From contig JAHBTR010000001.1 in assembly GCA_019638475.1 (NCBI GenBank), positions 1 to 64,000 of the forward strand: a stretch of DNA of 64,000 nt, read 5' to 3'. The position numbers were made by a program, and so were the translations under genes. This DNA is from Chitinophagaceae bacterium. GTDB taxonomy: Bacteria > Bacteroidota > Bacteroidia > Chitinophagales > Chitinophagaceae. A model generated the notes under the pieces. That model saw nothing but the letters and a program-made list of their open reading frames with translations, ran no database searches and was not told the DNA's origin. This document shows positions 17,547-26,442 of the stretch, one piece after another; position 1 is the stretch's first letter; each line of letters begins with the position of its first letter.

Positions 17547-18803
17547 ATGATATACAAAAAAAATACAATCCTATTTATTCTATTGCTAATGATAAGCAAT
17601 GCAATTTTTGCTCAAAAAAAAATAACATTAGAAGAAGCCGAAGCATTATTTCTTAAAAATAATTTATCACTAATAGCAGAGAATTTTAATATTAGTGCTG
17701 CCGATGCTTTAATACTACAAGCAAAAATTTGGGAGAATCCAATTTTCTCAGCAGAAATTAATGCTATCAATCCTGAACAAAGAAAGGTATTTGACATAGG
17801 AGCAAATGGAGATAAAGCCTTTGCAATAGAACAACTGATATACATGGGTGGAAAAAAGAAAAAAGAAATTGAATTAGCCAAAACAAACAAAGAAATAGCA
17901 ACATTAATGTTAGCAGATTTGTTGAGAAATTTAAAATATCAATTAAGAACTTGTTATTTTTCTATGTATTATGATGAGCAAAATGCCAATTCTTTAGCAA
18001 AACAATTTACCAATTTAGACACACTTATTGCTTCATACAATACACAAACCCAAAAAGGAAATATTGCCTTAAAAGAATTGGTACGACTACAAACACTATA
18101 TCTAAATTTTAAAAACGAGTATGCTCAACTACTATCTACAGTACAAGATGAAAAAAGCATATTAAACACATTGCTTTCATCTACAGAAGAATATAGTATA
18201 GCACCTACAAAAGAAGAGTTAGCAGCTTATACTAATACTGTGCCAGTCAAGCCAGCATATTTGGTTTCTCTTGCTATGAGTAATAGACCTGATATTAAAT
18301 TAGCTGAAAAACAAATTCAGGCTTCTAAGCAAAACTTATTATATCAAAAAGCATTGGCTGTACCTGATATAACATTAGGAGCAAATTATGAACAATTAGG
18401 TGGTGCTTTCAAAAACCAAGTAAACCTTACTTTATCAGTTCCTTTAAAATTACACAATGTCAATAAAGGAAACATCAAACTTGCAGAAACAAAAATTGAA
18501 CAATCTGAAATACAAAAAAAGCAAATAGATATTCAAGTAGCTAATGAAATTTCAAATGCTTATAACAAGTATAAAATTTCTTTAGAAAATTATTCACACC
18601 TCAATAACTATATGCAAAAAAATTTTGATGAAGTAGCAGAAGGTATGTTTAAAAACTTTCAAAGAAGAAATATTACCATATTAGAATTTACAGATTTTAT
18701 GGAAAGCTATATTAATACCATAGGGCAAATAAATGATATTAAGAAAAACTTAGCACAAACCTGTGAGCAACTTCATTTTGTAACCAATACACAAATATTT
18801 TAA
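17547..18803 (+). CDS. czcC: Outer-membrane efflux factor (TolC/CzcC family)
   Basis: A 418-residue outer-membrane channel of tripartite efflux. Signal peptide (MIYKKNTILFILLLMISNAIFAQ), then two OEP repeats made of long helices, with the conserved NPEQRKVFDIG and LSVPLKLHNVNKGN turns. ATG at 17547 is preferred to an in-frame TTG 12 bases upstream because the signal peptide starts there. It lies 62 bases after the sensor kinase and 9 bases before the adaptor gene. The gene symbol marks the family, not a proven substrate. Confidence 0.88.
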   Translation: MIYKKNTILFILLLMISNAIFAQKKITLEEAEALFLKNNLSLIAENFNISAADALILQAKIWENPIFSAEINAINPEQRKVFDIGANGDKAFAIEQLIYMGGKKKKEIELAKTNKEIATLMLADLLRNLKYQLRTCYFSMYYDEQNANSLAKQFTNLDTLIASYNTQTQKGNIALKELVRLQTLYLNFKNEYAQLLSTVQDEKSILNTLLSSTEEYSIAPTKEELAAYTNTVPVKPAYLVSLAMSNRPDIKLAEKQIQASKQNLLYQKALAVPDITLGANYEQLGGAFKNQVNLTLSVPLKLHNVNKGNIKLAETKIEQSEIQKKQIDIQVANEISNAYNKYKISLENYSHLNNYMQKNFDEVAEGMFKNFQRRNITILEFTDFMESYINTIGQINDIKKNLAQTCEQLHFVTNTQIF

Positions 18804-18812
18804 GCCAATACA

Positions 18813-19895
18813 ATGAATAAAATTTATTATACACTTTTCATAACTGTACTAATAGTTAGTTGCAGTAAGAAAAAACCTGAGACACAAGAAATTAAACAAA
18901 CATTTGTTTTAAGCGATACCATGCTACAATCTACTACAACAGCAGAAGCAATAATACAACCACTAAAAAATGAACTAACATTTTATGGTAAAATAACAAC
19001 CGATAATAATAAGCTAATTGAAGTATATCCTATTGTTGGAGGCAATGTTTTAAAAGTAAATGCAGAGTTAGGCGACTATGTAGAAAAAAGACAGGTATTA
19101 GCAACAATAAGAAGTGCCGAAGCAGCAGGATATGATAAAGAACTGCAAGATGCTGAAAATGATGTTGTAGTAGCAAGGAATAACTTAAAAGTTGCACAAG
19201 AACTATTTGAAGGAAAATTAAATGTAGATAGAGATGTGATAGAAGCAAAAAGTCAATTAGAAAAAGCAAAATCTCAATTAGCCAGAATAAAAGAAACATA
19301 TAAAATTTATAACCTAAAACCTGGCTCTATTTATCAAGTTACAGCTCCAATAAGTGGATTTATTATTGAGAAAAAAATTAATCAAGATATGCAATTAAGA
19401 AGTGATAGAACTGATAACATTTTTGACATTGCACAAATAGATGATGTATGGGCAATAGCCAATGTAAGTGAAGACGATATTGGAAAAATTAAATTAGGTG
19501 TAGATGCTTATGTAACTACACTAAGCTATGGAGATAAAATTTTTAAAGGGAAAGTAGATAAGATATACAACATCATTGACCCATCTACTAAAGCCATGAA
19601 AATAAGGGTACAATTAAGCAACAAACAATATTTACTAAAACCAGAAATGAGGGCTTCTATTAAATTAAGTTTTGTAGATGATGGCTCTATGATTCAAATT
19701 CCTTCTAAGGCTGTAATCTTTGATAAAAGTAAATACTATGTAATGATATTTAAAGATAGATATAATATAGAAACAAGACAAGTAGAAGTGTATAGACAAT
19801 TAGACAATATAACTTATATCAATAGTGGATTACAAGAAGGTGAAAAAGTAATTACCCAAAATCAACTACTTATTTATGATGCCTTAAACGATTAA
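18813..19895 (+). CDS. czcB: RND periplasmic adaptor lipoprotein (CzcB family)
   Basis: A 360-residue membrane-fusion protein linking the RND pump to the outer-membrane channel. The lipobox in MNKIYYTLFITVLIVSCSK anchors it. Seen in order: first barrel-sandwich half (VYPIVGGNVLKVNAELGDYVEKRQVLATI), a coiled-coil hairpin (about 100-165), second sandwich half (VTAPISGFIIEKKINQDMQL), a beta-barrel domain (VWAIANVSEDDIGKIKLGVDA) and the membrane-proximal domain ending LQEGEKVITQNQLLI. No extra metal-binding N-terminal domain. Confidence 0.9.
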   Translation: MNKIYYTLFITVLIVSCSKKKPETQEIKQTFVLSDTMLQSTTTAEAIIQPLKNELTFYGKITTDNNKLIEVYPIVGGNVLKVNAELGDYVEKRQVLATIRSAEAAGYDKELQDAENDVVVARNNLKVAQELFEGKLNVDRDVIEAKSQLEKAKSQLARIKETYKIYNLKPGSIYQVTAPISGFIIEKKINQDMQLRSDRTDNIFDIAQIDDVWAIANVSEDDIGKIKLGVDAYVTTLSYGDKIFKGKVDKIYNIIDPSTKAMKIRVQLSNKQYLLKPEMRASIKLSFVDDGSMIQIPSKAVIFDKSKYYVMIFKDRYNIETRQVEVYRQLDNITYINSGLQEGEKVITQNQLLIYDALND

Positions 19896-19905
19896 TCCAA
19901 ACTAT

Positions 19906-22900
19906 ATGAAAAAAATTATTAAAAATATTATTGTATTCTCTCTCAAAAATAAAGCCTTCGTTTTTTTCTGTGTAGGAGTGTTAGCTATTGCAGGTTTTGT
20001 TAGCTTTAAAAATATGCCTATTGAGGCTTTCCCTGATGTAACCAATACACAAATAATTATAGTAACAGAGTGGAATGGAAGAAGTGCAGAAGAAATAGAA
20101 CGCTTTGTAACTACACCTATTGAAATAGCTATGAATGCTGTTCAAAAGAAAACAAGTGTTAGAAGTATTACCATGTTTGGCTTATCTGTCATTAAAATTA
20201 TTTTTGAAGATAATATAGATGATTTTTTTGCAAGACAACAAGTCAATAATCAATTAAGAAACATATCACTACCACAAGATGTAGAGCCAGATGTACAACC
20301 TCCTTATGGACCAACAGGAGAAATTTTTAGGTATGTATTAAAAAGCAAGTCAAGAGATACCAGAGATTTATTAACTATACAAAACTGGGTTATTGACAGA
20401 CAGCTAAGAGCAGTACCTGGTGTTGCAGATATTGTGGCTTTTGGCGGGCAAGAAAAAGTTTATGAAATAAGTATTGACCCAAACAGATTATCTAAATACA
20501 ATATCACACCATTAGAAGTGTATGAAGCTGTAAGCAAAAGCAACTTGAATGTTGGTGGAGATATTATTGAAAAAAATGGACAAGCCTATGTAGTAAGAGG
20601 TATTGGTTTATTGCAATCTATTCAAGATATTGAAAATATTATTGTAGATAAGGCTGCCGACAATCCAATACTAATAAAACATATAGCAGATGTACATGAA
20701 GCATCTTTACCAAGAGTAGGACAAGTAGGCTTAAATGATAATGATGATGTAGTAGAAGGAATTATAGTAATGCGTAAAGGAGAAAACCCTAAAGAAGTCT
20801 TAGCAAGTATAAAAAATAAAATACAAGAACTAAATAGCAGAGTACTTCCATCAGATGTAAGTATGGAAACTTTTTATGATAGAGATAATTTAATGAATTA
20901 TACTACCAATACTATTCTGCACAATTTGCTTGAAGGTATAGTATTAGTAACTGTTATTGTGTTTTTATTTATGGCAGATTGGAGAACTACACTGATTGTA
21001 GCACTCATTATTCCACTATCATTACTTTTTGCATTTCTATGTTTAAACCTGAAAGGAATGAGTGCCAATTTACTTTCATTAGGAGCAGTAGATTTTGGAA
21101 TTATTATAGATGGGGCTGTAGTAATGGTAGAAGGTTTATTTGTATCATTAGACCATTTAGCTCATAAAAAAGGCATGACTGCTTTTAATAAGTTAGCTAA
21201 AGGAAGTATTATAAAAAAATCTGGAACAGAAATGGGTAAAGCTATTTTCTTTTCCAAACTTATTATCATAATTGCATTATTGCCCATTTTTTCTTTCCAA
21301 AAAGTAGAAGGAAAAATGTTTTCTCCTTTAGCTTATACATTGGGTTTTGCACTATTAGGAGCGTTAATTTTTACACTTACTTTAGTACCTGTACTATCAC
21401 ATATTTTATTAAATAAAAATGTAAAAGAAAAAAACAACCCTTTTGTAAATTTTTGGAACAATATTGTTACCAAAGGATTTAAAATAACCTTTAAATACAA
21501 AATTATTACACTTACTGCATCAGTATTATTACTTACAGCAACACTGTTTTCAACTAAATTTTTAGGAACAGAATTTTTACCACAATTAAATGAAGGTGCA
21601 TTATGGATAGAAGCAAAATTGCCCATGAGTACAAGTTTAAATGAAACAGTGAAAACAGTAACTATATTAAGAAAAGAATTACAAAGTTTTGACGAAGTAA
21701 ATGGTGTACTATCTCAAACAGGAAGAAGCAATGATGGAACAGACCCAAGTGGCTTTTATTATGTTCAAATGCAGGTTAATCTTAAACCAAAAGAAGAATG
21801 GAAACGAAAAATAACTGTAGATGAATTAGTAGAAGAAATGGATAACAAATTTAAAAAATATCAGGGCATTATTTATAACTATTCACAACCAATAATTGAT
21901 AATGTAGCTGAATCGGTAGCAGGAATTAATGCCTCTAATGCAGTAAAAATTTATGGCGATGATTTGAATAAATTAGATGAAATAGCCAACAAAGTTATAG
22001 AGCAAATTGAAGATGTGCCAGGCATAAAAGATGTTGGGATTTTAAGAAATATTGGTCAGCCAGAAATAAGTGTTATTCTTAATAAAGAAAAAATGGCTGC
22101 CTTTGGTGTTACTATTGCAGAAGCACAAGCTGTACTTGAAATGGCTTTTGGCGGTAAAACAGTTACACAAAAATATGAAGGAGAAAAAAAATTTGATGTA
22201 AGAATACGCTATAACCAACAATACAGAAAAAATGAAGAAGATATAGCTAATTTGAAAGTACCAACAATGGATAAAGTAAAAATTCCACTTAAAGAAATTG
22301 CATCTATACAAAAAATTACAGGACCAGCATTTATATATAGAGATGATACAAAACGATTTATAGGAGTAAAATTTTCTGTGAGAGAAAGAGATTTAGGAAG
22401 CACTATTGCCGAAGCACAAAGCAAAGTAAAAAATAATATTCAATTACCTACAGGATATAATATTGGTTGGACTGGTGAATTTGAAAATCAGGTAAGAGCC
22501 ACCAAAAGATTAAGTGAGGTTATACCAATCAGTTTACTTGGAATTTTTATTTTATTATTCGTAATGTTTGGCAACATTAAAGACTCTTTATTAGTGTTAG
22601 CCAATGTGCCATTTGCCATTATTGGTGGCATAATAGCATTACATATTACAGGAATGAATTTTGGTATTTCTGCTGGTGTTGGCTTTATTGCATTACTGGG
22701 TATTTGTATTCAAAATGGAGTTATACTGATTGCAGAGTTTCATAAAAATATAAGAGATAATGTAGGGCTAAATAATGCTATAATAGAAGCTGTTAAAATA
22801 CGCACAAGACCAGTAGTTATGACTGCATTAATGGCTTCTCTGGGATTATTGCCTGCTGCTATTAGTATAGGTATTGGTTCAGAATCTCAAAAACCCTTAG

Positions 22901-23007
22901 CTATTGTAATTATTGGTGGGCTAATAACAGCAACTATATTAACACTACTCGTTTTCCCTATTATTTTTTGGATATTTAATAAAAGAAAACATGAAGCAAT
23001 AGAGTAG
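19906..23007 (+). CDS. czcA: Heavy-metal RND efflux pump (CzcA family)
   Basis: A 1033-residue inner-membrane proton antiporter with 12 predicted membrane segments and two large periplasmic loops. The HME-RND signature is clear in TM4: D396, D402 and E409 in VDFGIIIDGAVVMVE match CzcA D402, D408 and E415 with the same spacing. The DFG...DGA form is typical of divalent-cation (Zn, Co, Cd, Ni) pumps rather than of the Cu/Ag (CusA) branch. N-terminal IEAFPDVTNTQI is also typical. Eleven bases after the adaptor gene; last gene of the operon. Confidence 0.92.
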   Translation: MKKIIKNIIVFSLKNKAFVFFCVGVLAIAGFVSFKNMPIEAFPDVTNTQIIIVTEWNGRSAEEIERFVTTPIEIAMNAVQKKTSVRSITMFGLSVIKIIFEDNIDDFFARQQVNNQLRNISLPQDVEPDVQPPYGPTGEIFRYVLKSKSRDTRDLLTIQNWVIDRQLRAVPGVADIVAFGGQEKVYEISIDPNRLSKYNITPLEVYEAVSKSNLNVGGDIIEKNGQAYVVRGIGLLQSIQDIENIIVDKAADNPILIKHIADVHEASLPRVGQVGLNDNDDVVEGIIVMRKGENPKEVLASIKNKIQELNSRVLPSDVSMETFYDRDNLMNYTTNTILHNLLEGIVLVTVIVFLFMADWRTTLIVALIIPLSLLFAFLCLNLKGMSANLLSLGAVDFGIIIDGAVVMVEGLFVSLDHLAHKKGMTAFNKLAKGSIIKKSGTEMGKAIFFSKLIIIIALLPIFSFQKVEGKMFSPLAYTLGFALLGALIFTLTLVPVLSHILLNKNVKEKNNPFVNFWNNIVTKGFKITFKYKIITLTASVLLLTATLFSTKFLGTEFLPQLNEGALWIEAKLPMSTSLNETVKTVTILRKELQSFDEVNGVLSQTGRSNDGTDPSGFYYVQMQVNLKPKEEWKRKITVDELVEEMDNKFKKYQGIIYNYSQPIIDNVAESVAGINASNAVKIYGDDLNKLDEIANKVIEQIEDVPGIKDVGILRNIGQPEISVILNKEKMAAFGVTIAEAQAVLEMAFGGKTVTQKYEGEKKFDVRIRYNQQYRKNEEDIANLKVPTMDKVKIPLKEIASIQKITGPAFIYRDDTKRFIGVKFSVRERDLGSTIAEAQSKVKNNIQLPTGYNIGWTGEFENQVRATKRLSEVIPISLLGIFILLFVMFGNIKDSLLVLANVPFAIIGGIIALHITGMNFGISAGVGFIALLGICIQNGVILIAEFHKNIRDNVGLNNAIIEAVKIRTRPVVMTALMASLGLLPAAISIGIGSESQKPLAIVIIGGLITATILTLLVFPIIFWIFNKRKHEAIE

Positions 23008-23032
23008 GGGTTATGAATATAGATAAAGTAAT

Positions 23033-23530
23033 TTATTTGATTAATTTCATTAATGCAGCTACAGAAAATCCATTTTCATAAGCCTTCATTAAATTTCCTT
23101 TTTTATTATATACAGCAGTAAAAGGAGTAAACTTTACTTTGTAAAAAGAAGGAATAAAATATTGTTCATCTCTGCCTACTCGTATGTTATCAAAATTTTT
23201 AAGTTGATATGTTGTTTCAAATGCAGCTATACTTTCCATTTTGTTATAACATGCCAATACAAAAAAAACTTTAGGAACAAAATGTATGCTATCGGTAATA
23301 TGTTCTACCAAAGTTTCGCAATGGTCGCACTCTGTATTAAAATAAATGATGACTGTTACTTTTTTAGCAGGTAAATTTTCTTTCTTAAAAACCTGATGAT
23401 TGGTTTCTGTAATACTAAAAGGAGGTATAATAGGCACTTGCAAATAAGGAGGTTGCATATTATCTGCTTGTTGAGAAAATATATGGCAAGAAATGCTCAA
23501 TAGCAGTATGAATAAAAACGATTGTTTCAT
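23033..23530 (-). CDS. Secreted thioredoxin-like protein
   Basis: A 165-residue exported protein: signal peptide (MKQSFLFILLLSISCHIFSQ) then a short thioredoxin fold with CDHC as candidate redox motif in NTECDHCETLVEHI and a cis-Pro-like FTPFTAVY. Resembles TlpA/AhpC-type periplasmic redox proteins but is shorter. It converges with the RND pump gene (25 bases apart), so it is not in that operon. Substrate unknown. Confidence 0.75.
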   Translation of the reverse strand: MKQSFLFILLLSISCHIFSQQADNMQPPYLQVPIIPPFSITETNHQVFKKENLPAKKVTVIIYFNTECDHCETLVEHITDSIHFVPKVFFVLACYNKMESIAAFETTYQLKNFDNIRVGRDEQYFIPSFYKVKFTPFTAVYNKKGNLMKAYENGFSVAALMKLIK

Positions 23531-23612
23531 AAAAAAAAATAATTAATCACTTATAGAATAATGCCTCAATAATACAAAGAAAAAACACCTAAGCAAAAGT
23601 TATACTTGAAAA

Positions 23613-24938
23613 TTATGCAGAAGGTAAGTTAAAAGTAAATATAGAGCCAATCATTTTTTCAGATTGTACTGCTATACTACCATTATTTTTTTCTAAAAAT
23701 TCTTTACACAATAATAACCCTAATCCTGTTCCTCTTTCATTGCTTGTACCATATTGCGAATTGATATTGATAGAATTAAATAAAGAATGTAATGTAGCAC
23801 TATCCATTCCTGTTCCAAAATCTTGAATATGAATACTTACTGTTTTATTGATTTTATTAGAACCGATAACTATCTTCCCTTCGGCATAACTATATTTTAT
23901 AGCATTATTAATTAAATTACGAATTACTAAACTTATATGATTAGGGTCTGCATATACAAGTAAATCTTCATCAACCAATAGTTCAATATTAATTTTTTTA
24001 AACTTAATGTTAGATAAAAATAAATTGATGGTATTTACAATAACTTTCTTTATATCAAAAATTTCAGCTTTTACTTCAATGCCCAACATTTGACTTTTAC
24101 TCCATTCTAATAGCACATCTAAATTATCTTTTAATTGCTCCATTCTAATATACATTTCTTTAGAAAGAGCTACAAAATCTTCTTTTGTAAGTATATTACT
24201 ATTAAATAAATCTAATGAACCTATAATAGCTGTAATAGGAGCTTTTACATCATGAGCAATAATGGAAAAAATTTTTTCTTTTGCCTCATTCATTTCTTGT
24301 AACTGAGCATTACTTTTTTCTAATGCTTTTGTTTTTTCAAATAACAAATCTTGTTGCTCTGTTAGTAGTGCATTTTTATTTTCTATTTCTCGTTGATAAG
24401 TAGTACTTAATACACCAAAGTATCTTAAAAAAATGGCTTGTAAGAAACCCCAAATAATTAAATTTTCTAACCTATTTTTTGTTCCTAAATCTTCGTGTAT
24501 AGTATAATAAAGATTAAAAATATTAATAGCAATAAAAAGAATACTATAAATAGTAATAGCCCAAAAAGCATTTTTCTTTCCTGTTTTAAAAATAAGGTTC
24601 ATGGTAATAATTAGCAATAGAAAAAAGTCCATACCATCTTTATACAATAAACTGCTTACAGTAAATGCTAATGCAAGTGTAATAGTAGTAATTAAAAAGC
24701 CAGTAGTATATTTTCTTTTAAAGTGAAAGAAGATGAGTAGATAAAGTGTAAGAATATAAACAATATCAATGCTTACTAAAATATATCTTTCCCGATTGTA
24801 ATTGATTATTAAAAATAAAGCAGCAGTGAAAGAACCAAAGATTGCAGTTAAATTAAATGTTTTTATTCGCTTAGCAGCAACAAAATCCATTTCTTCTGTA
24901 ACACCAGCATTTTTTATCTTAGCAATCAGTTTGCTCAT
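23613..24938 (-). CDS. Membrane sensor histidine kinase
   Basis: A 441-residue kinase: six predicted membrane helices (about 25-185) with very short loops, so signals probably come from the membrane or cytosol; a coiled coil (about 190-225, EQQDLLFEKTKALEKSNAQLQ); HisKA with phospho-His in IIAHDVKAPITAIIGSL; HATPase with N box (IRNLINNAIKYS), DFGTGM and GTGLGLLLCKEF. No adjacent response regulator, so it is an orphan. ATG at 24938 (MSKLIAKIKNAG) is taken; a TTG six bases upstream also exists. Confidence 0.88.
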   Translation of the reverse strand: MSKLIAKIKNAGVTEEMDFVAAKRIKTFNLTAIFGSFTAALFLIINYNRERYILVSIDIVYILTLYLLIFFHFKRKYTTGFLITTITLALAFTVSSLLYKDGMDFFLLLIITMNLIFKTGKKNAFWAITIYSILFIAINIFNLYYTIHEDLGTKNRLENLIIWGFLQAIFLRYFGVLSTTYQREIENKNALLTEQQDLLFEKTKALEKSNAQLQEMNEAKEKIFSIIAHDVKAPITAIIGSLDLFNSNILTKEDFVALSKEMYIRMEQLKDNLDVLLEWSKSQMLGIEVKAEIFDIKKVIVNTINLFLSNIKFKKINIELLVDEDLLVYADPNHISLVIRNLINNAIKYSYAEGKIVIGSNKINKTVSIHIQDFGTGMDSATLHSLFNSININSQYGTSNERGTGLGLLLCKEFLEKNNGSIAVQSEKMIGSIFTFNLPSA

Positions 24939-25010
24939 GTGCAATATATTTGTACCCCCACACCCCCCGAACCATAAAGATAATGTATTTATGTAAAAAT
25001 AAAATAATTC

Positions 25011-25586
25011 ATGAATAAATTTTTAATAATAGGCTTAGGCAATATTGGCAATGAGTATAAACATACAAGACACAATATAGGTTTTGATGTAGTAGATGCT
25101 TTTGTATTAAAACATGAAGCATTTTTTAAAATAGATAGATTGGCAGAAATAGCTGAAGTAAAATGGAAAGGAAAAATATTTATCTGTATAAAACCTACTA
25201 CATACATGAACCTTAGTGGAAAAGCCTTTAAATACTGGATAGATAAAGAAAAAATAGCTTTAGAAAATACCCTAACTATTGTAGATGATTTAGCATTGCC
25301 TATTAATAAATTAAGATTAAGACCATCAGGTAGCGATGCTGGTCATAATGGCTTGAGAGATATTCAACTTATGTTAGGCACAGATAAATATGCTAAACTA
25401 AGATTGGGTATTGGAAATGATTTCCCAAAAGGTATGCAAGCAGCGTTTGTACTGAGCAAATGGCTACCAGAAGAAAAACCCATTATTCTTAAAAAAATAG
25501 AAACTTCTGTAAAAATTATTGAAGATTTTGCTACAATTGGTATAGAAAGAATCATGAATATGGTAAATAATTTAGATTTTGCATAA
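25011..25586 (+). CDS. pth: Peptidyl-tRNA hydrolase
   Basis: Releases tRNA from prematurely dropped peptidyl-tRNA. 191 residues, normal length. Seen: IIGLGNIGNEYKHTRHNIGF (active-site Asn and His), KPTTYMNLSG, the VDDLALP Asp and the GSDAGHNGLRDI loop. Starts at ATG 25011. Divergent from the orphan kinase gene with 72 bases between the starts. Confidence 0.95.
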   Translation: MNKFLIIGLGNIGNEYKHTRHNIGFDVVDAFVLKHEAFFKIDRLAEIAEVKWKGKIFICIKPTTYMNLSGKAFKYWIDKEKIALENTLTIVDDLALPINKLRLRPSGSDAGHNGLRDIQLMLGTDKYAKLRLGIGNDFPKGMQAAFVLSKWLPEEKPIILKKIETSVKIIEDFATIGIERIMNMVNNLDFA

Positions 25587-25712
25587 TAAAACTGTAAAAA
25601 AGTTGTTATTATAAGAGTATAAAATATAAACTAAGTACAAATCTTTTCTACTATTTCTCTAAATAGTTATACAATGCTGTGCTTAATTGTTATTTTAAAA
25701 CAATGGATTATT

Positions 25713-26324
25713 ATGAAAATATTTTGTGTAGGGCGTAATTATATAGAACATGCTAAAGAATTAGGCAATAATGTGCCTGATGAGCCTGTTATATTTATGA
25801 AACCCAAAAATGCACTGCTACCACCATTTAGCCCATTTTATTATCCTGAATTTAGTAATGAACTACATTATGAAGTAGAATTGGTATTGCGTATAAGTAA
25901 AAATGGTCGTTATATTCCGCCTAAACAAGCCAATAAATATTACAATGCTATTACAGTAGGAATAGATTTTACTGCAAGAGATATACAAAATGAATTAAAA
26001 CAAAAAGGACTTCCTTGGGAAAAAGCAAAAGCTTGGGATAATAGTGCTGTTATTGGTAATTGGGTAGATATAACAAAAGAAACAGCCAATAAACCATTTA
26101 TTTTTTCTTTGAAAAATAATGATGAAATAGTGCAAGAAGGAAATAGTAGCAACATGATTTTTAGCTTTGATACTATTATAGCACACATATCTAATTACTT
26201 TTCATTAAACATAGGAGATATTATTTTTACTGGTACACCTGCTGGAGTAGGAGAGTGTGTTGTAGGAGATATTTTACAAGGTTTTTTAGCAGAAGAGAAA
26301 ATGTTTGAAGTAGAAATAAAATAA
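25713..26324 (+). CDS. Fumarylacetoacetate hydrolase family protein
   Basis: A 203-residue cytosolic enzyme of the FAH fold. Seen: MKIFCVGRNYIEHAKELGN, FMKPKNAL, the metal-binding acids in HYEVELVLRI and VGIDFTARDIQNELK, GLPWEKAKAWDNSAVIGN and the C-terminal GDIIFTGTPAGVGEC. The small size and these motifs fit the acylpyruvase / oxaloacetate decarboxylase branch, but the substrate is not decided. ATG at 25713 is chosen because family members start MKIxCVGRNY; an upstream ATG at 25674 would add 13 unrelated residues. Confidence 0.85.
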   Translation: MKIFCVGRNYIEHAKELGNNVPDEPVIFMKPKNALLPPFSPFYYPEFSNELHYEVELVLRISKNGRYIPPKQANKYYNAITVGIDFTARDIQNELKQKGLPWEKAKAWDNSAVIGNWVDITKETANKPFIFSLKNNDEIVQEGNSSNMIFSFDTIIAHISNYFSLNIGDIIFTGTPAGVGECVVGDILQGFLAEEKMFEVEIK

Positions 26325-26442
26325 TTTTATTAATGATTAATGAACAATAATACATTATGTAGAAAAGTGGATAACTCTGTATTTAGTAAAAACTTTTAAC
26401 CAATTAATCAATTAAATACAAAGTTGCAAGATATTTACAGCA

